From Prolixibacteraceae bacterium (GTDB lineage Bacteria; Bacteroidota; Bacteroidia; Bacteroidales; Prolixibacteraceae), in contig DOAQ01000046.1 in assembly GCA_003506435.1 (NCBI GenBank), positions 124,001 through 188,000 of the forward strand: DNA of 64,000 bases, given 5' to 3'. The notes below the pieces were generated by a model. That model searched no databases. It saw only the letters and a program-made list of their open reading frames with translations, and was not told where the DNA came from. The translations under genes were made by a program, and so were the position numbers. Positions 7,559 through 17,187 of the stretch are shown here, in pieces. Position 1 is the first letter of the stretch; the number at the start of each line of letters is the position of its first letter.

Positions 7559-10030
7559 TCATTCATATTTCAGCCAGACTGTAGCTTTACAATCTTTCTC
7601 AGCGACAAAACGAATCCAACGTGATTGAAATGAAGCCGGGAACTCATAATTAAAACTTTCGCCACCATCCAGTAAAATTTCTTTGTATGTCATCCATGGG
7701 CCATGACCGATAGGTTCAACCTGAATTCTGAATTTGACTGAACTTTCTGATTCATTAGTTAATTTCAGCGTCCGTTTATCATAAAACCCTATCAAATATG
7801 GATCAGAAGGTTCATTAGCCTTGACATCCGTATTTTTCCACGGTCCGCCTTCACCAATTGGTTTCCCGAGGTTCCACAAATCGTCGATCACTCCTGCCCA
7901 AATTGCGGCTTTACCGTCATCTGACGTAATCACATGTGAATTTTCTTTCGATTCTGCAATATCCAATCCGGTCATTACAATCAGACCACGATAGGATGCA
8001 TAGTCGTGAATACGAAAGTTATGCGATGAAACAGGACGAATTTTTGCATAACCATCAGCATTTTCAGCCGGAAGCTCGTAAAAAGTACCCGAGCAGTTAA
8101 ACAGGTCGCGTTCGGTTGCCACCTCACGACACAGGCGAAGCATTCCATTATTTACCAGGCCTGCATATTTTTCATTCCCTTTCGGCAAGCGCCAGCGACG
8201 GCCATTATCGTCAATCACAAGTACCGAAGCTTCGTCGATACTTACCACGTTTTGAGGAATCGCAAATTTTTCACGGATAAATGCAGCCGTTTCCGTATCG
8301 TCTTTTTTCACCAGATTCATTTCACCATCCAGTTCGTAATAACCCAACTCTTCGAACCTGGTATCGCTTGCAGTCCCGGCCAGAATACCCAAAGCACGCC
8401 GGTTATCGCCAAGCCCCCACAACAAGCCTGCACTGGTCTTACTTTTACCTACGTCGGCTAAACCAGCGAAAACCGGATCAGTTTGTATGCTACGCTTGTC
8501 TTTTTCAGCATAGTAAAAATGTATCGTAGCTTTAGTTTCTCTATTTACTGAAACACGCACCCATTCGCCCGTTTCATTTTCTGCAAAAGCAACATCTAAA
8601 GCTTCGCCTGATTTTAACTCAACTGATTTCAATGGATTCCAGATGTTGTCTCCCGATTTATCAACCTCAAAATTGAAACTGACAGTTGCTTTTCCCTCGT
8701 TTTGTATCCAAGCCGAACGAATGTCCCATCCTGCAAACAAGAAAGGTTCAGAATACTCGCCAGCCTTTATTTCTTCTGAAATCCAAACGGCACCCTCTGC
8801 TGTACTTGGCCCCAACTGATCAAGTTTTTCAATCGAACTAAACCACAGGTTTGAATTCGACTGACCGGGACCTTCAATATCTCCTTTTGCTTTTCGTTTA
8901 TTCAGAAACTCCTTATTTGCTGAATCATCGCAGCCGAACACTAACTGATTATTCCAGCGTGTAAAATCGCCAATCACTTTCAGGTAGGCCGATCGAGGAC
9001 GGATACCAGCCGAAGTTTTTGCTGTAAATGTCTCGGGAAAGCGCCAGAACATGCCGTGCATGGTCATCAGGTAATCGGGTTGGTCATCAGTACCAATATT
9101 ACGGATGCGTGGCCATTCGGTATTCCAGCCATGTGCCCCATCGTAACTGTGGCTCGCTTTGGGCAAGCGGTAAAAACTCCAACCGGTTTCAGGATTGCGA
9201 ACACCCAGTAAAACAGACTTATAATCCCAACCAGTAGCCCAAATCGGGTCAGTTGCCAGATTTGAGTTACCACAAATACCACCCGGGCCTGTTACTTCAA
9301 CAAACTGGCTACGACGGACGATTTTCCAATCCTTACCATCCCATTCGGCCAAAACACCTGCTTTAGTAGCAAAATTGGTAAGTGCTTCCTTGTTTGCTTC
9401 TCCATTATTCGAAAATACCATCACTCCCTGACCAGAGTAAAGACCTTTACCGTGAGCGCCGGGCAACAGTTCGGCTGCCTGTGCCATATCTCCTTTTTTC
9501 TGTAGCTTATTTCCGTCAGGGTACAAAGTAGTAACCTCCAGGGAATTTACATCCACTTCATAAAAACCTTCTTCCATAGTCCCGTAATAAATTTTACCTG
9601 CCGGGTCAGTTAAATGGCGGGCATTTCCTGTATGACGTCCGGGCATTTCGGAATAAGGAATGGTACGAACATTCCCGTTGGCATCAATTGCATAGGGCCC
9701 AATAAAAAGCTGGTTACTTTCTCTATGAACCATACGATTGGCTGGTGTTCCCCCAATGCTTTCATGATGTACAATTTCTTCCAGATCAGATGTAATTTCA
9801 TATAATTTATCCGATGAACCATTCGGAAGATGAGGTCCGTATGTAATTACCCATAGCCGGTCGGCCCATGGAACAACCGCTCCACTTCCACATTCGCCTT
9901 CGTTATTGTAGTAGGCCAAATGTGGATAAACGCCGCTGAAAGACTTGTGTGTTGTTTCTTCTTTTTGGCTTGTGCAACTGTAATTCAATAATATAGCAAC
10001 TAAAACAAAATAGATCAGTTCGTTCCTCAT
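7559..10030 (-). CDS. Large lipoprotein with duplicated C-terminal domain (PUL accessory)
   Basis: An in-frame ATG exists at 10129, but the one at 10030 is preferred because it gives a clean lipoprotein signal: MRNELIYFVLVAILLNYSC, with the lipobox cysteine at 19. The mature protein is about 800 residues. The first ~370 residues have repeated short beta motifs and Gly/Asp/Trp content suggesting a beta-propeller. A ~115-residue beta-sandwich unit occurs twice, at about 390-508 and 707-823. Both copies share the pattern E.....P.L.G...R...I.NE..A.V.F....+...G.W..+K.+.L..GE. No catalytic motif is recognised. It lies directly after susD in the operon, so surface binding or depolymerisation of the glycan imported by SusCD is likely. 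Confidence 0.78.
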   Translation of the reverse strand: MRNELIYFVLVAILLNYSCTSQKEETTHKSFSGVYPHLAYYNNEGECGSGAVVPWADRLWVITYGPHLPNGSSDKLYEITSDLEEIVHHESIGGTPANRMVHRESNQLFIGPYAIDANGNVRTIPYSEMPGRHTGNARHLTDPAGKIYYGTMEEGFYEVDVNSLEVTTLYPDGNKLQKKGDMAQAAELLPGAHGKGLYSGQGVMVFSNNGEANKEALTNFATKAGVLAEWDGKDWKIVRRSQFVEVTGPGGICGNSNLATDPIWATGWDYKSVLLGVRNPETGWSFYRLPKASHSYDGAHGWNTEWPRIRNIGTDDQPDYLMTMHGMFWRFPETFTAKTSAGIRPRSAYLKVIGDFTRWNNQLVFGCDDSANKEFLNKRKAKGDIEGPGQSNSNLWFSSIEKLDQLGPSTAEGAVWISEEIKAGEYSEPFLFAGWDIRSAWIQNEGKATVSFNFEVDKSGDNIWNPLKSVELKSGEALDVAFAENETGEWVRVSVNRETKATIHFYYAEKDKRSIQTDPVFAGLADVGKSKTSAGLLWGLGDNRRALGILAGTASDTRFEELGYYELDGEMNLVKKDDTETAAFIREKFAIPQNVVSIDEASVLVIDDNGRRWRLPKGNEKYAGLVNNGMLRLCREVATERDLFNCSGTFYELPAENADGYAKIRPVSSHNFRIHDYASYRGLIVMTGLDIAESKENSHVITSDDGKAAIWAGVIDDLWNLGKPIGEGGPWKNTDVKANEPSDPYLIGFYDKRTLKLTNESESSVKFRIQVEPIGHGPWMTYKEILLDGGESFNYEFPASFQSRWIRFVAEKDCKATVWLKYE

Positions 10031-10135
10031 TGAAATATATTTAAATAGGTTAGTTTTCAAGTTAAAGTGTCTTATATGAATCAACACTTGTGGTAACGAT
10101 AGAAAAGAGTACATGACCTTTTCATTCAATCAAAA

Positions 10136-10184
10136 AATAAGAGACTGACTAAAAAAGTCGATAATACGAAGTCAGCCTCTTATT
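10136..10184 (-). terminator. Terminator between susD and the lipoprotein gene
   Basis: Inverted repeat aataagag.ctgact / agtcag.ctcttatt with one bulge, followed on the minus strand by a T6 tract. It lies 15 bases beyond the susD stop. It may attenuate rather than fully stop transcription, giving more SusCD than downstream products. Confidence 0.7.
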
Positions 10185-10199
10185 ATTTTGTTCATGCAG

Positions 10200-11993
10200 C
10201 TACCAATTGGGGTTCTGGTCGAGATTTTCATTAATGAGACGGTCGGCATCAGGTACAGGCCACAGGTAGTCGCGTCCGGCATCGAACTTGCGCTCGCTCG
10301 CCACGACAATATAACCCGCATTAACCATGTTGCTAAGATCAGCAATGCCGTTTTCATCAATTTCAGGAATGCCTCCAATGGGATAGCTCCCATCTTTCCA
10401 GTTCTGTATCAATTGACGGTATTCAGTAGATACAGAAGCCTCGTTTCCATTCCACGAAGTAGAGCCTGACCATGCGCGGCGCAGGAAGTAACCGGGACTA
10501 TTGTAAACCTTTTCGGCCAACCTCCAACGGATCAAATCGGCATAACGATGGCCTTCCCAGGCAAGCTCTACGAAACGTTCAGTACGAAGGATAGCACGCA
10601 TAACGTCCTGTGATCCAAGTGTAACCTGCGGATATGTTATCCCGGTACCTGCATAGGCTCTCTCCCTCAATTTGTTGATTGTTTGGTCTAATACTTCCTG
10701 CGTACATTTATTCTGTTCAATCATCGCTTCGGCATACATAAGTAACACATCGCCATAACGTAACATAGGATATGTAGTGGGTGCACCGCTGCGTCCGTTT
10801 TCGAGGAACGTGGCATCTATATACTTTTTAAAGAGTAAACCTGTGTAAGAAGCGTGTTCTGCACGGGCTTTCGAATCGCTATTGCTTACCTGAGCGCCGT
10901 CGGATGCACGGTAAACAGTAGTCCGGTTCGGCGCCGGGGAATACTCATAGCCAAGCCATAAATAATCTTGTGGTTTATAGGTCCCAGCAAGGACATTCTT
11001 GTTGTGAGCCGTGGCAAAGGGCACAATGGTCATAGCCATACGCGGATCACGATTCTCGAAAAAGTCCTTTGGGTTGTAAAGTGGCGACTCGTCAATCGGT
11101 TTGCCATCGGTACAAGGATAGGCACATACCAATTCATACGATGGAGCTTTCTGTCCACCCCAGCCGCCAGCAAGACGGGAAATGCTATTGGCAATGTCGC
11201 CGGCAGCCCAATAATACTTTTTCAGAGTCACGTCTCCACGGAAGAAAAATATCCATTCGTTTGACCATGTAGCGGTGAATAAATCCCGGTAATTACTATG
11301 AAGTTTATAGACATTCAAATCCATACAGGCTTTTGCTGTCGTTGCAGCCGTTTCGTAATCTCCGTTCCATAGGGCAATACGCGCTTTAAAAGCCAGAGCA
11401 GCCCCTTTTGTCGCACGTTGTATTCCAGAATAGCTGTTTGGCAAACGCTCAGCAGCCTTATCCAGACACTCGTAACTAAATGCCAACACATCGGCCTTGG
11501 GCGAACGAGCGACAGAATAGGCTTCCTCAAGATTCATACCCGTTTTGTCAAGAATAGCGTCCCCCCAGTGGAATGCCAGCATACCATAGGCATAACCCAT
11601 ATAAAAATAAGCCTCTCCCTCATATTGGGTGATCTTTGCTTCCGGCACTCCCATCGATCGAGCATTTTCCATATTATTCAACAAACGTAAAGCCCGAGCA
11701 ATACCTTTATAGTAGTTTTGCCAGCGAGAAGCCACTGTGCCGTCTTCTGCGGTCATGGTTCCATTCTGTACACTAGAGGTCGAATTGCGTGCTGTTACGT
11801 CGTCTCCCCAAGTCATGTCGTCGATTGGAAAAAAGTCAGTGCGGTAATAATCGTTTACCGACATTTCTATCTCCTGCTGCGATGAGTACCAGTTTTCACT
11901 TGACCCTTCTGACAGGGGATTCAGTTCGAGATCAACGCAGGCAGAAAAAGTAAGCGTTGAAAATATGGCGATAATGAATAATATCTTTTTCAT
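10200..11993 (-). CDS. SusD/RagB-family glycan-binding lipoprotein
   Basis: 597 residues, with lipoprotein signal MKKILFIIAIFSTLTFSAC (Cys19). The SusD fold signs are the early NPLSEGSSENWYSSQQEIEM segment, TPR-like helices around LAFKARIALWNGDYETA, a late LRTERFVELAWEGHRYADLI motif and the C-terminal YLWPVPDADRLINENLDQNP. SusD proteins cap the TonB-dependent channel and bind oligosaccharides at the cell surface. The gene lies 12 bases after the SusC gene, a usual susCD pair. The typical family length is 500-600 residues. The glycan bound cannot be read from sequence. Confidence 0.95.
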   Translation of the reverse strand: MKKILFIIAIFSTLTFSACVDLELNPLSEGSSENWYSSQQEIEMSVNDYYRTDFFPIDDMTWGDDVTARNSTSSVQNGTMTAEDGTVASRWQNYYKGIARALRLLNNMENARSMGVPEAKITQYEGEAYFYMGYAYGMLAFHWGDAILDKTGMNLEEAYSVARSPKADVLAFSYECLDKAAERLPNSYSGIQRATKGAALAFKARIALWNGDYETAATTAKACMDLNVYKLHSNYRDLFTATWSNEWIFFFRGDVTLKKYYWAAGDIANSISRLAGGWGGQKAPSYELVCAYPCTDGKPIDESPLYNPKDFFENRDPRMAMTIVPFATAHNKNVLAGTYKPQDYLWLGYEYSPAPNRTTVYRASDGAQVSNSDSKARAEHASYTGLLFKKYIDATFLENGRSGAPTTYPMLRYGDVLLMYAEAMIEQNKCTQEVLDQTINKLRERAYAGTGITYPQVTLGSQDVMRAILRTERFVELAWEGHRYADLIRWRLAEKVYNSPGYFLRRAWSGSTSWNGNEASVSTEYRQLIQNWKDGSYPIGGIPEIDENGIADLSNMVNAGYIVVASERKFDAGRDYLWPVPDADRLINENLDQNPNW

Positions 11994-12005
11994 GCGATTG
12001 AATTT

Positions 12006-15000
12006 TTAGAATTTAACATTAACACCTAAAACAAAAGATGTTGATATGAAATCTGACGATGAGCCCACTTCCGGATCCCAGCCTTTCGGATAGTTACTGA
12101 TAGCCGGCAGGTCATTCACACTGATATAGCAGCGCAGATCCTTGATTCTTGCATTATTTAGCAAATTTTTAGGCAGCGAATAGCCCAACGTGATATTTTT
12201 AACGCGGAGATATGCACCATTGAAAAGCCAATAGTCCGAGCCAGAATAGGTATTGGTTGTATTGGTGTAGGTCAGACGCGGATATTTGGCTTTGAGATTT
12301 TGCTCTTCAGTATTGTGCCGGCTCCAGTAGCTATCCAATACAAGTCCAGGAACAGCACCCCATTGCTCTTTCAGTGGCTGTATCCAGGCTGAATTGAACA
12401 ATACACGTTGGTGGCCTATCCCTTGAAATGAAAGATTGAAGTCAAAGCCTTTCCACCCCATTGCGATATTACCTCCGAAAAGGTATTCAGGCAACGAGTT
12501 ACCAAGACGTACCTTATCGTCGGAATTAATGGTTTTGCTGCCATCTGTATCAACATACTTGATGTTTCCCGCTTTATCGTTTGCCGTAAGCGTAGGATAC
12601 TTGTTGCCGTTTTCATCGTAAAGGTCGGCATCAGTCTGGAACAGTCCATCGCTCTTGTACATATACCATTCGTAGTAGTATGAACCTTCTTCGTATATAT
12701 AGTTACCATCAATGGTGCGTTTATCGCCCAGATAGCCCATTTTAGAACGATAATCCGACAGGTTTGCCGAAATGGTGTACCAGAAATCACCGATATTGTC
12801 AGACCAACCTAATTCTGTATCCCAACCCTTGGTGAACATGTCGCCTGCATTTTGTTGGGGCGCCGAAAATCCTGCATATGAGGGAAAGCCCAAGGTAAGC
12901 AACATGTCGCTGGTTTTTTTGTAATAGTAATCGCCGGATAAACGCAAACGGCTGTCGAAGAGGTGAAAATCGAGACCACCACCGTATGTTGTCGTCGTTT
13001 CCCATGTGATATTCTCGAATGCGTAATATACCTGTGCAGCATTCTGTATGGCAGTTACAGATTGTGTCGCCTTGTCGTACATGTAACTGTTGCCAAAGCT
13101 AATGGCCGCCTGATAGGGAAATTCCGAACCGATGCGCTCATTACCGAGTTGGCCGATAGAGCCGCGAATTTTCAGGTAATCTACTACATTATTTTTGAAC
13201 CACGGTTCCTCCGACATTACCCATCCTGCCGACGTTGAGTAGAATGTACCCCAACGGTAATCTTCTGAAAAGCGTGATGAACCATCGCTACGGACATTCC
13301 CCTGAATCATATACTTATTTTTATACGAATACATCAGGCGTCCGAACACCGATTCATAGGCATTGTGCCCCGCACTTCCTGAATTATATTGATAGTCTTC
13401 AGGGCCGATATTGAGATAAGGATATGTATCAAGCAGATAATTTGTACGCGAAGCTCCTTGATTCTCCCATTTGTAAGAATAACCTTCATAGCCTGCCATA
13501 ACGTTGAACGAGTGATCACCCCATTTCTTTTGATAGTTACTGTATAACTGGTAGGTGAAGCTGTTATTGTCGTTGCGCGTTTCCTCGAGACTGGTTATCT
13601 TGTGTGCCTGCATGTAGGTTGAGGAACCGTTTTCGTAGTAAACAGGGACAGCCCGGGAGAATTTTTTGCCCTTGGTAAACGAGTATCGAGGCGCAAAGAT
13701 GGCTGTCAACGTTAGGCCATCCAAAGGAGTGATGTCGAATTGTGCCTTGGCACCGAACTTATAATAATCAACATTGTTCGTGCCGCCCTCATTAAGGCCT
13801 GCAAGCGGGTTTGCTCCATCCTTCACATCTGCATAGCGACCATCCTCCCATTTGGGTGTGTAATAGGGAGCCACCAAATACGCCCAGTAAATAGCATTGA
13901 TTTGAGACGGAGAGATCGAAGTTGATTTTGAAAAGTCGAGGTCAAGATTAGCGCTAAGCCAGTCAGTGATTATGTAATCGTTATTGACACGGCCAGCAAA
14001 ACGTTCATAAGACTTATTTTCGTAATAGCCGTCGCCTTTCTGATAATTAAAGGTTGATTTTGTACGCAATTTTTCAGTACCTCCCGAAACACTCAGCGTA
14101 TGTTGTTCATGTGAAGTCGTTTTTTTCAGTATCAAATCGACCCAGTTGGTATTGGGATAGTGCCAGGGATCAGTAGCATTATTGCTAAGCCACGAACCAA
14201 TTGTCTCTTGTGAGTATTGCGAATAAGGATCTGAAGCACCATCATTCCATTTTACTTCGTTTTGTACATTCAGCCAGTCAATAACATCCCCATTTTCAGG
14301 TTGCGTTGTGGGTGTATCCGTACCGTATTCGAAGTTATAATCGAATGAAAATTGGTTCTTATGGGCTCGTTTGGTGGTAATCAGAATGACCCCTGCTGCC
14401 GCACGCGAACCATAAATTGATGCCGAGGCTGCATCTTTCAGCACAGTCATGGTTTCCACGTCAGATGCAACCACATCGTTAAGCGACGAGGGTACGCCAT
14501 CGACAATTACCAACGGATCGTTGTTCGAAAGCGTAGTAATACCGCGTACGCGCACCGTGGCCGAAGCGCCTGGCGCACCCGACGAGCGGGTAACCTGCAC
14601 ACCTGCCATCTGCCCCTGCATGGCAGAAGAAAGCTGTTGTGTCGAACGTTTGGTCAAACTCTCGCCTTGTACGCTCGCGACCGCCCCAGTCAAATCGCTC
14701 TTGCGAGCCGTACCATACCCAATGGCAACTACTTCTTCAAGACCAATTGTCGACTCCATCATAACCACATCAATTGCAGCTTTTCCTCCCACTTCAATCT
14801 CCTGCGTTTCCATTCCAATAAATGAAAAAGAAAGAACAGCATCAGCAAAAGAAACATCAATAGCATATTTACCATCAAAATCAGTAATTGTTCCCTCTGT
14901 AGTTCCTTTTACAACAATGGTTACGCCAGCTAGAGGATTCCCCACACCATCTCTTACTGTTCCGGCAACTCTCTTTTGCTGACCGCTTTGAGTCATTGCA

Positions 15001-15374
15001 ATTGCCTGTGAATTTTCAAGAATGATCAGGTTGTTCTTCATCATTTTAAACGAATAGGAGGTATTTTCCAAAACTTCTTTCAGGATGGCCTCCACTTCTT
15101 TATTCGACGCATTTACCGATACTTTCCGGGTTACATCAATTTCATCGTTGTTGTAAAAAAACTTGTAGTCCGAATTGCTTTCGATACTTTGCAACAGTTC
15201 GAGCAAAGTGGCATTGCTCAACTGCAGGTTCATTTTCGTGTTCTGCGAATAGACCGATGCGCTGAGCTGAACGGTCAGTAATAAGGTCAATGCAATAGTT
15301 AGTTTCATAGCTAACAAAACTTTTTTAACCTCCCGGTCCTTAAAAAAGGGCCGACAAATTCGATTTAATTTCAT
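12006..15374 (-). CDS. SusC/RagA-family TonB-dependent outer-membrane transporter with STN domain
   Basis: I choose the ATG at 15374 (MKLNRICRPFFKDREVKKVL) over an upstream one at 15449, because the shorter form begins like other STN-type SusC proteins. Domains in order: signal peptide ending ASVYSQ; STN (secretin/TonB N-terminal) domain (SNATLLELLQSIESNSDYKF); carboxypeptidase-like regulatory domain (VAGTVRDGVGNPLAGVTIVV); plug domain (GQMAGVQVTRSSGAPGASAT, RVRGITTLSNNDPLVIVDGV); then a 22-strand barrel ending FVLGVNVKF. The STN domain talks to the FecR anti-sigma factor encoded just upstream, so transport activity likely feeds back on expression of this operon. Confidence 0.95.
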   Translation of the reverse strand: MKLNRICRPFFKDREVKKVLLAMKLTIALTLLLTVQLSASVYSQNTKMNLQLSNATLLELLQSIESNSDYKFFYNNDEIDVTRKVSVNASNKEVEAILKEVLENTSYSFKMMKNNLIILENSQAIAMTQSGQQKRVAGTVRDGVGNPLAGVTIVVKGTTEGTITDFDGKYAIDVSFADAVLSFSFIGMETQEIEVGGKAAIDVVMMESTIGLEEVVAIGYGTARKSDLTGAVASVQGESLTKRSTQQLSSAMQGQMAGVQVTRSSGAPGASATVRVRGITTLSNNDPLVIVDGVPSSLNDVVASDVETMTVLKDAASASIYGSRAAAGVILITTKRAHKNQFSFDYNFEYGTDTPTTQPENGDVIDWLNVQNEVKWNDGASDPYSQYSQETIGSWLSNNATDPWHYPNTNWVDLILKKTTSHEQHTLSVSGGTEKLRTKSTFNYQKGDGYYENKSYERFAGRVNNDYIITDWLSANLDLDFSKSTSISPSQINAIYWAYLVAPYYTPKWEDGRYADVKDGANPLAGLNEGGTNNVDYYKFGAKAQFDITPLDGLTLTAIFAPRYSFTKGKKFSRAVPVYYENGSSTYMQAHKITSLEETRNDNNSFTYQLYSNYQKKWGDHSFNVMAGYEGYSYKWENQGASRTNYLLDTYPYLNIGPEDYQYNSGSAGHNAYESVFGRLMYSYKNKYMIQGNVRSDGSSRFSEDYRWGTFYSTSAGWVMSEEPWFKNNVVDYLKIRGSIGQLGNERIGSEFPYQAAISFGNSYMYDKATQSVTAIQNAAQVYYAFENITWETTTTYGGGLDFHLFDSRLRLSGDYYYKKTSDMLLTLGFPSYAGFSAPQQNAGDMFTKGWDTELGWSDNIGDFWYTISANLSDYRSKMGYLGDKRTIDGNYIYEEGSYYYEWYMYKSDGLFQTDADLYDENGNKYPTLTANDKAGNIKYVDTDGSKTINSDDKVRLGNSLPEYLFGGNIAMGWKGFDFNLSFQGIGHQRVLFNSAWIQPLKEQWGAVPGLVLDSYWSRHNTEEQNLKAKYPRLTYTNTTNTYSGSDYWLFNGAYLRVKNITLGYSLPKNLLNNARIKDLRCYISVNDLPAISNYPKGWDPEVGSSSDFISTSFVLGVNVKF

Positions 15375-15493
15375 AAATTTGAATGCTTTAATAAAGTTAA
15401 ACTTCGGTTTAATTTTTCCAGGAATGGGAAGTGTTGGCGCACGACCCATTTCTTTTTTTACGTTTATTTGTCCATAGATTAGATTTTAGATTT

Positions 15494-16483
15494 TTATTTT
15501 GAATACATAGTAATCACGTTGCCATCAATTCGATAGCCCACAAACGGAGAATATCCGAAATAGGCGATGACTTCCAATATACTTTCCCTGTCGATGGTTC
15601 CCGAAAACCTACGTTGTTTCACCTGCTCGTCGGCAAATTTAATTTCTACATCAAACCAGCGTTCCAGGCGTTGTTCCATCTCTGCAAGCGACTCGTTCAC
15701 AAACACGAACCGTCCGTTTTTCCATTCTACCTCCGGCGACAGGTCGGAAAGTTCTGTCAGTCCCATTTTCTTATTTTCTTTACTGAAAACCAGTTTCTGG
15801 CCGGGCTTGATTACCGTTTGCTGCGTTTCGCTGGAAACCTTCAGGCTGCCGCTTACCAATGTGGCCGAAATATTTTTTTCATCGGAATATGCTTTCAGAT
15901 TAAATTCAGTTCCCAACACTTCAACATTTATATCCGAAGCATTCACAACAAAGGGATTTTTGCTGTCTTTTTTTACTGAGAAGTAGGCTTCACCTTTCAA
16001 ATAGGTTTGCCGTACCCCTTTCTTAAAATTATTGTCAAAAATTAATTGACTTCCTGAGTTCAGCCATACCTGTGAACCGTCGGGAAGGGTAATATTGGTG
16101 CGGTCGCCATTTTCACACGAAATCGTGGTTTGCAAATTATTCGATGTATTTATCCTGCTGCCGAAGTAAAAACTGACGGGCAAAGCCAGTATCAATGCAA
16201 AAATTGCGGCATATTTCAAGGCCGAAGTCCGGAGCCTTACAATCCTGCTTCCTTTTCTGCCGCGTATCTGCCTCTTAAATTTTTCAATTGCTTCTTCCAA
16301 ATGGTAACTATCGGCATTCTGATTGGCGCCCGAAGCCAGCCAAATTTCTCTCAAATCGTTGAAAAACTTTTTATTTTCGGGGCTTTCATTAATCCAGTCT
16401 TCAACAATCTTTCGCTCATCATTATTGATTTTTTCTGAAAAAAACCGGATTATTAACGGATGTATTTCGTTGTCTGAGTACAT
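15494..16483 (-). CDS. FecR-family anti-sigma factor
   Basis: 329 residues. The cytoplasmic N-terminal part (about 1-85) has the FecR start pattern (IIRFFSEKINNDERKIVEDW) that binds the sigma factor. One membrane helix follows at about 88-106 (YAAIFALILALPVSFYFGS). The periplasmic FecR domain begins at TTISCENGDRTNITLPDGS and includes VWLNSGSQLIF and VLGTEFNLKAY. A C-terminal STN-interacting domain covers about 250-329. It should hold the adjacent ECF sigma factor inactive until the SusC STN domain signals substrate. It sits between the sigma and SusC genes, the usual order in Bacteroidota. Confidence 0.93.
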   Translation of the reverse strand: MYSDNEIHPLIIRFFSEKINNDERKIVEDWINESPENKKFFNDLREIWLASGANQNADSYHLEEAIEKFKRQIRGRKGSRIVRLRTSALKYAAIFALILALPVSFYFGSRINTSNNLQTTISCENGDRTNITLPDGSQVWLNSGSQLIFDNNFKKGVRQTYLKGEAYFSVKKDSKNPFVVNASDINVEVLGTEFNLKAYSDEKNISATLVSGSLKVSSETQQTVIKPGQKLVFSKENKKMGLTELSDLSPEVEWKNGRFVFVNESLAEMEQRLERWFDVEIKFADEQVKQRRFSGTIDRESILEVIAYFGYSPFVGYRIDGNVITMYSK

Positions 16484-16581
16484 TATTTTTATCTTTTACA
16501 TCACCATGATGCACTCAGGTGGAAAAACCCTGTATGGAAAATGAGAAAAAGTAAAAAATAGAATATTAAAGGACCGTTTTT

Positions 16582-17187
16582 TTACAACAAATCTTTCAGA
16601 TACATTACAAGAAGGAAAGAAGGCATATAATTTTTCAACGACGAACGCAAAGAAAACATCGCTTTGCTCAGGTGCATCTCTACCGTTTTCACCGATATTC
16701 CCATTATTTCAGCAATCTCCTTATTCTTTTTATTTTCGAAGCGCTTCAGTTTAAATACTTTTTGCTGTTGAGACGGTAACTGGTTGATCACTTCTTCGAT
16801 TTTATCTGACATTTCTTCCATCAGTAGGCTTTGTTCGGGCAGGCCAAACGAAGAACTTTCAGTGGCAATGTTTTCGTACGAATTATCTCTGAAATAATCC
16901 TCAATCTTTTCTTCATTTTTCAGTTTCCGCAAAAAATACAGTGAATTATTGCAAACCGCCTGAAATAAATAGGCTTTTACCGACGAACTTATTTCCAGCG
17001 TCTCGTGCTTCTCCCACATTCGGAGAAAGGTGCCGGAAACAATTTCTTCAGCAATATCGGCGCGGCCAACATATCTGCGCGAGTACGAACACAAACCAAT
17101 ATAGTAATTGCGAAACAAGGCAATAAAAGTTTCTTCATCGCCTTGCCGGAGTTTCGTAATTACAATATTTTCAGAAATGTCGTTCAT
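16582..17187 (-). CDS. ECF-type RNA polymerase sigma factor (SusC/FecR-linked)
   Basis: 201 residues. Region 2 is visible as GDEETFIALFRNYYIGLCSY and SSVKAYLFQAVCNNSLYFLR. Region 4 is LPSQQQKVFKLKRFENKKNK, followed by the helix-turn-helix GISVKTVEMHLSKAMFSLR. It is expected to direct polymerase to the susCD promoter when released by FecR. Its start codon overlaps the murI stop by one base (TAATG), so it may be transcribed or translated together with a housekeeping gene. That is unusual for a PUL regulator. Confidence 0.93.
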   Translation of the reverse strand: MNDISENIVITKLRQGDEETFIALFRNYYIGLCSYSRRYVGRADIAEEIVSGTFLRMWEKHETLEISSSVKAYLFQAVCNNSLYFLRKLKNEEKIEDYFRDNSYENIATESSSFGLPEQSLLMEEMSDKIEEVINQLPSQQQKVFKLKRFENKKNKEIAEIMGISVKTVEMHLSKAMFSLRSSLKNYMPSFLLVMYLKDLL

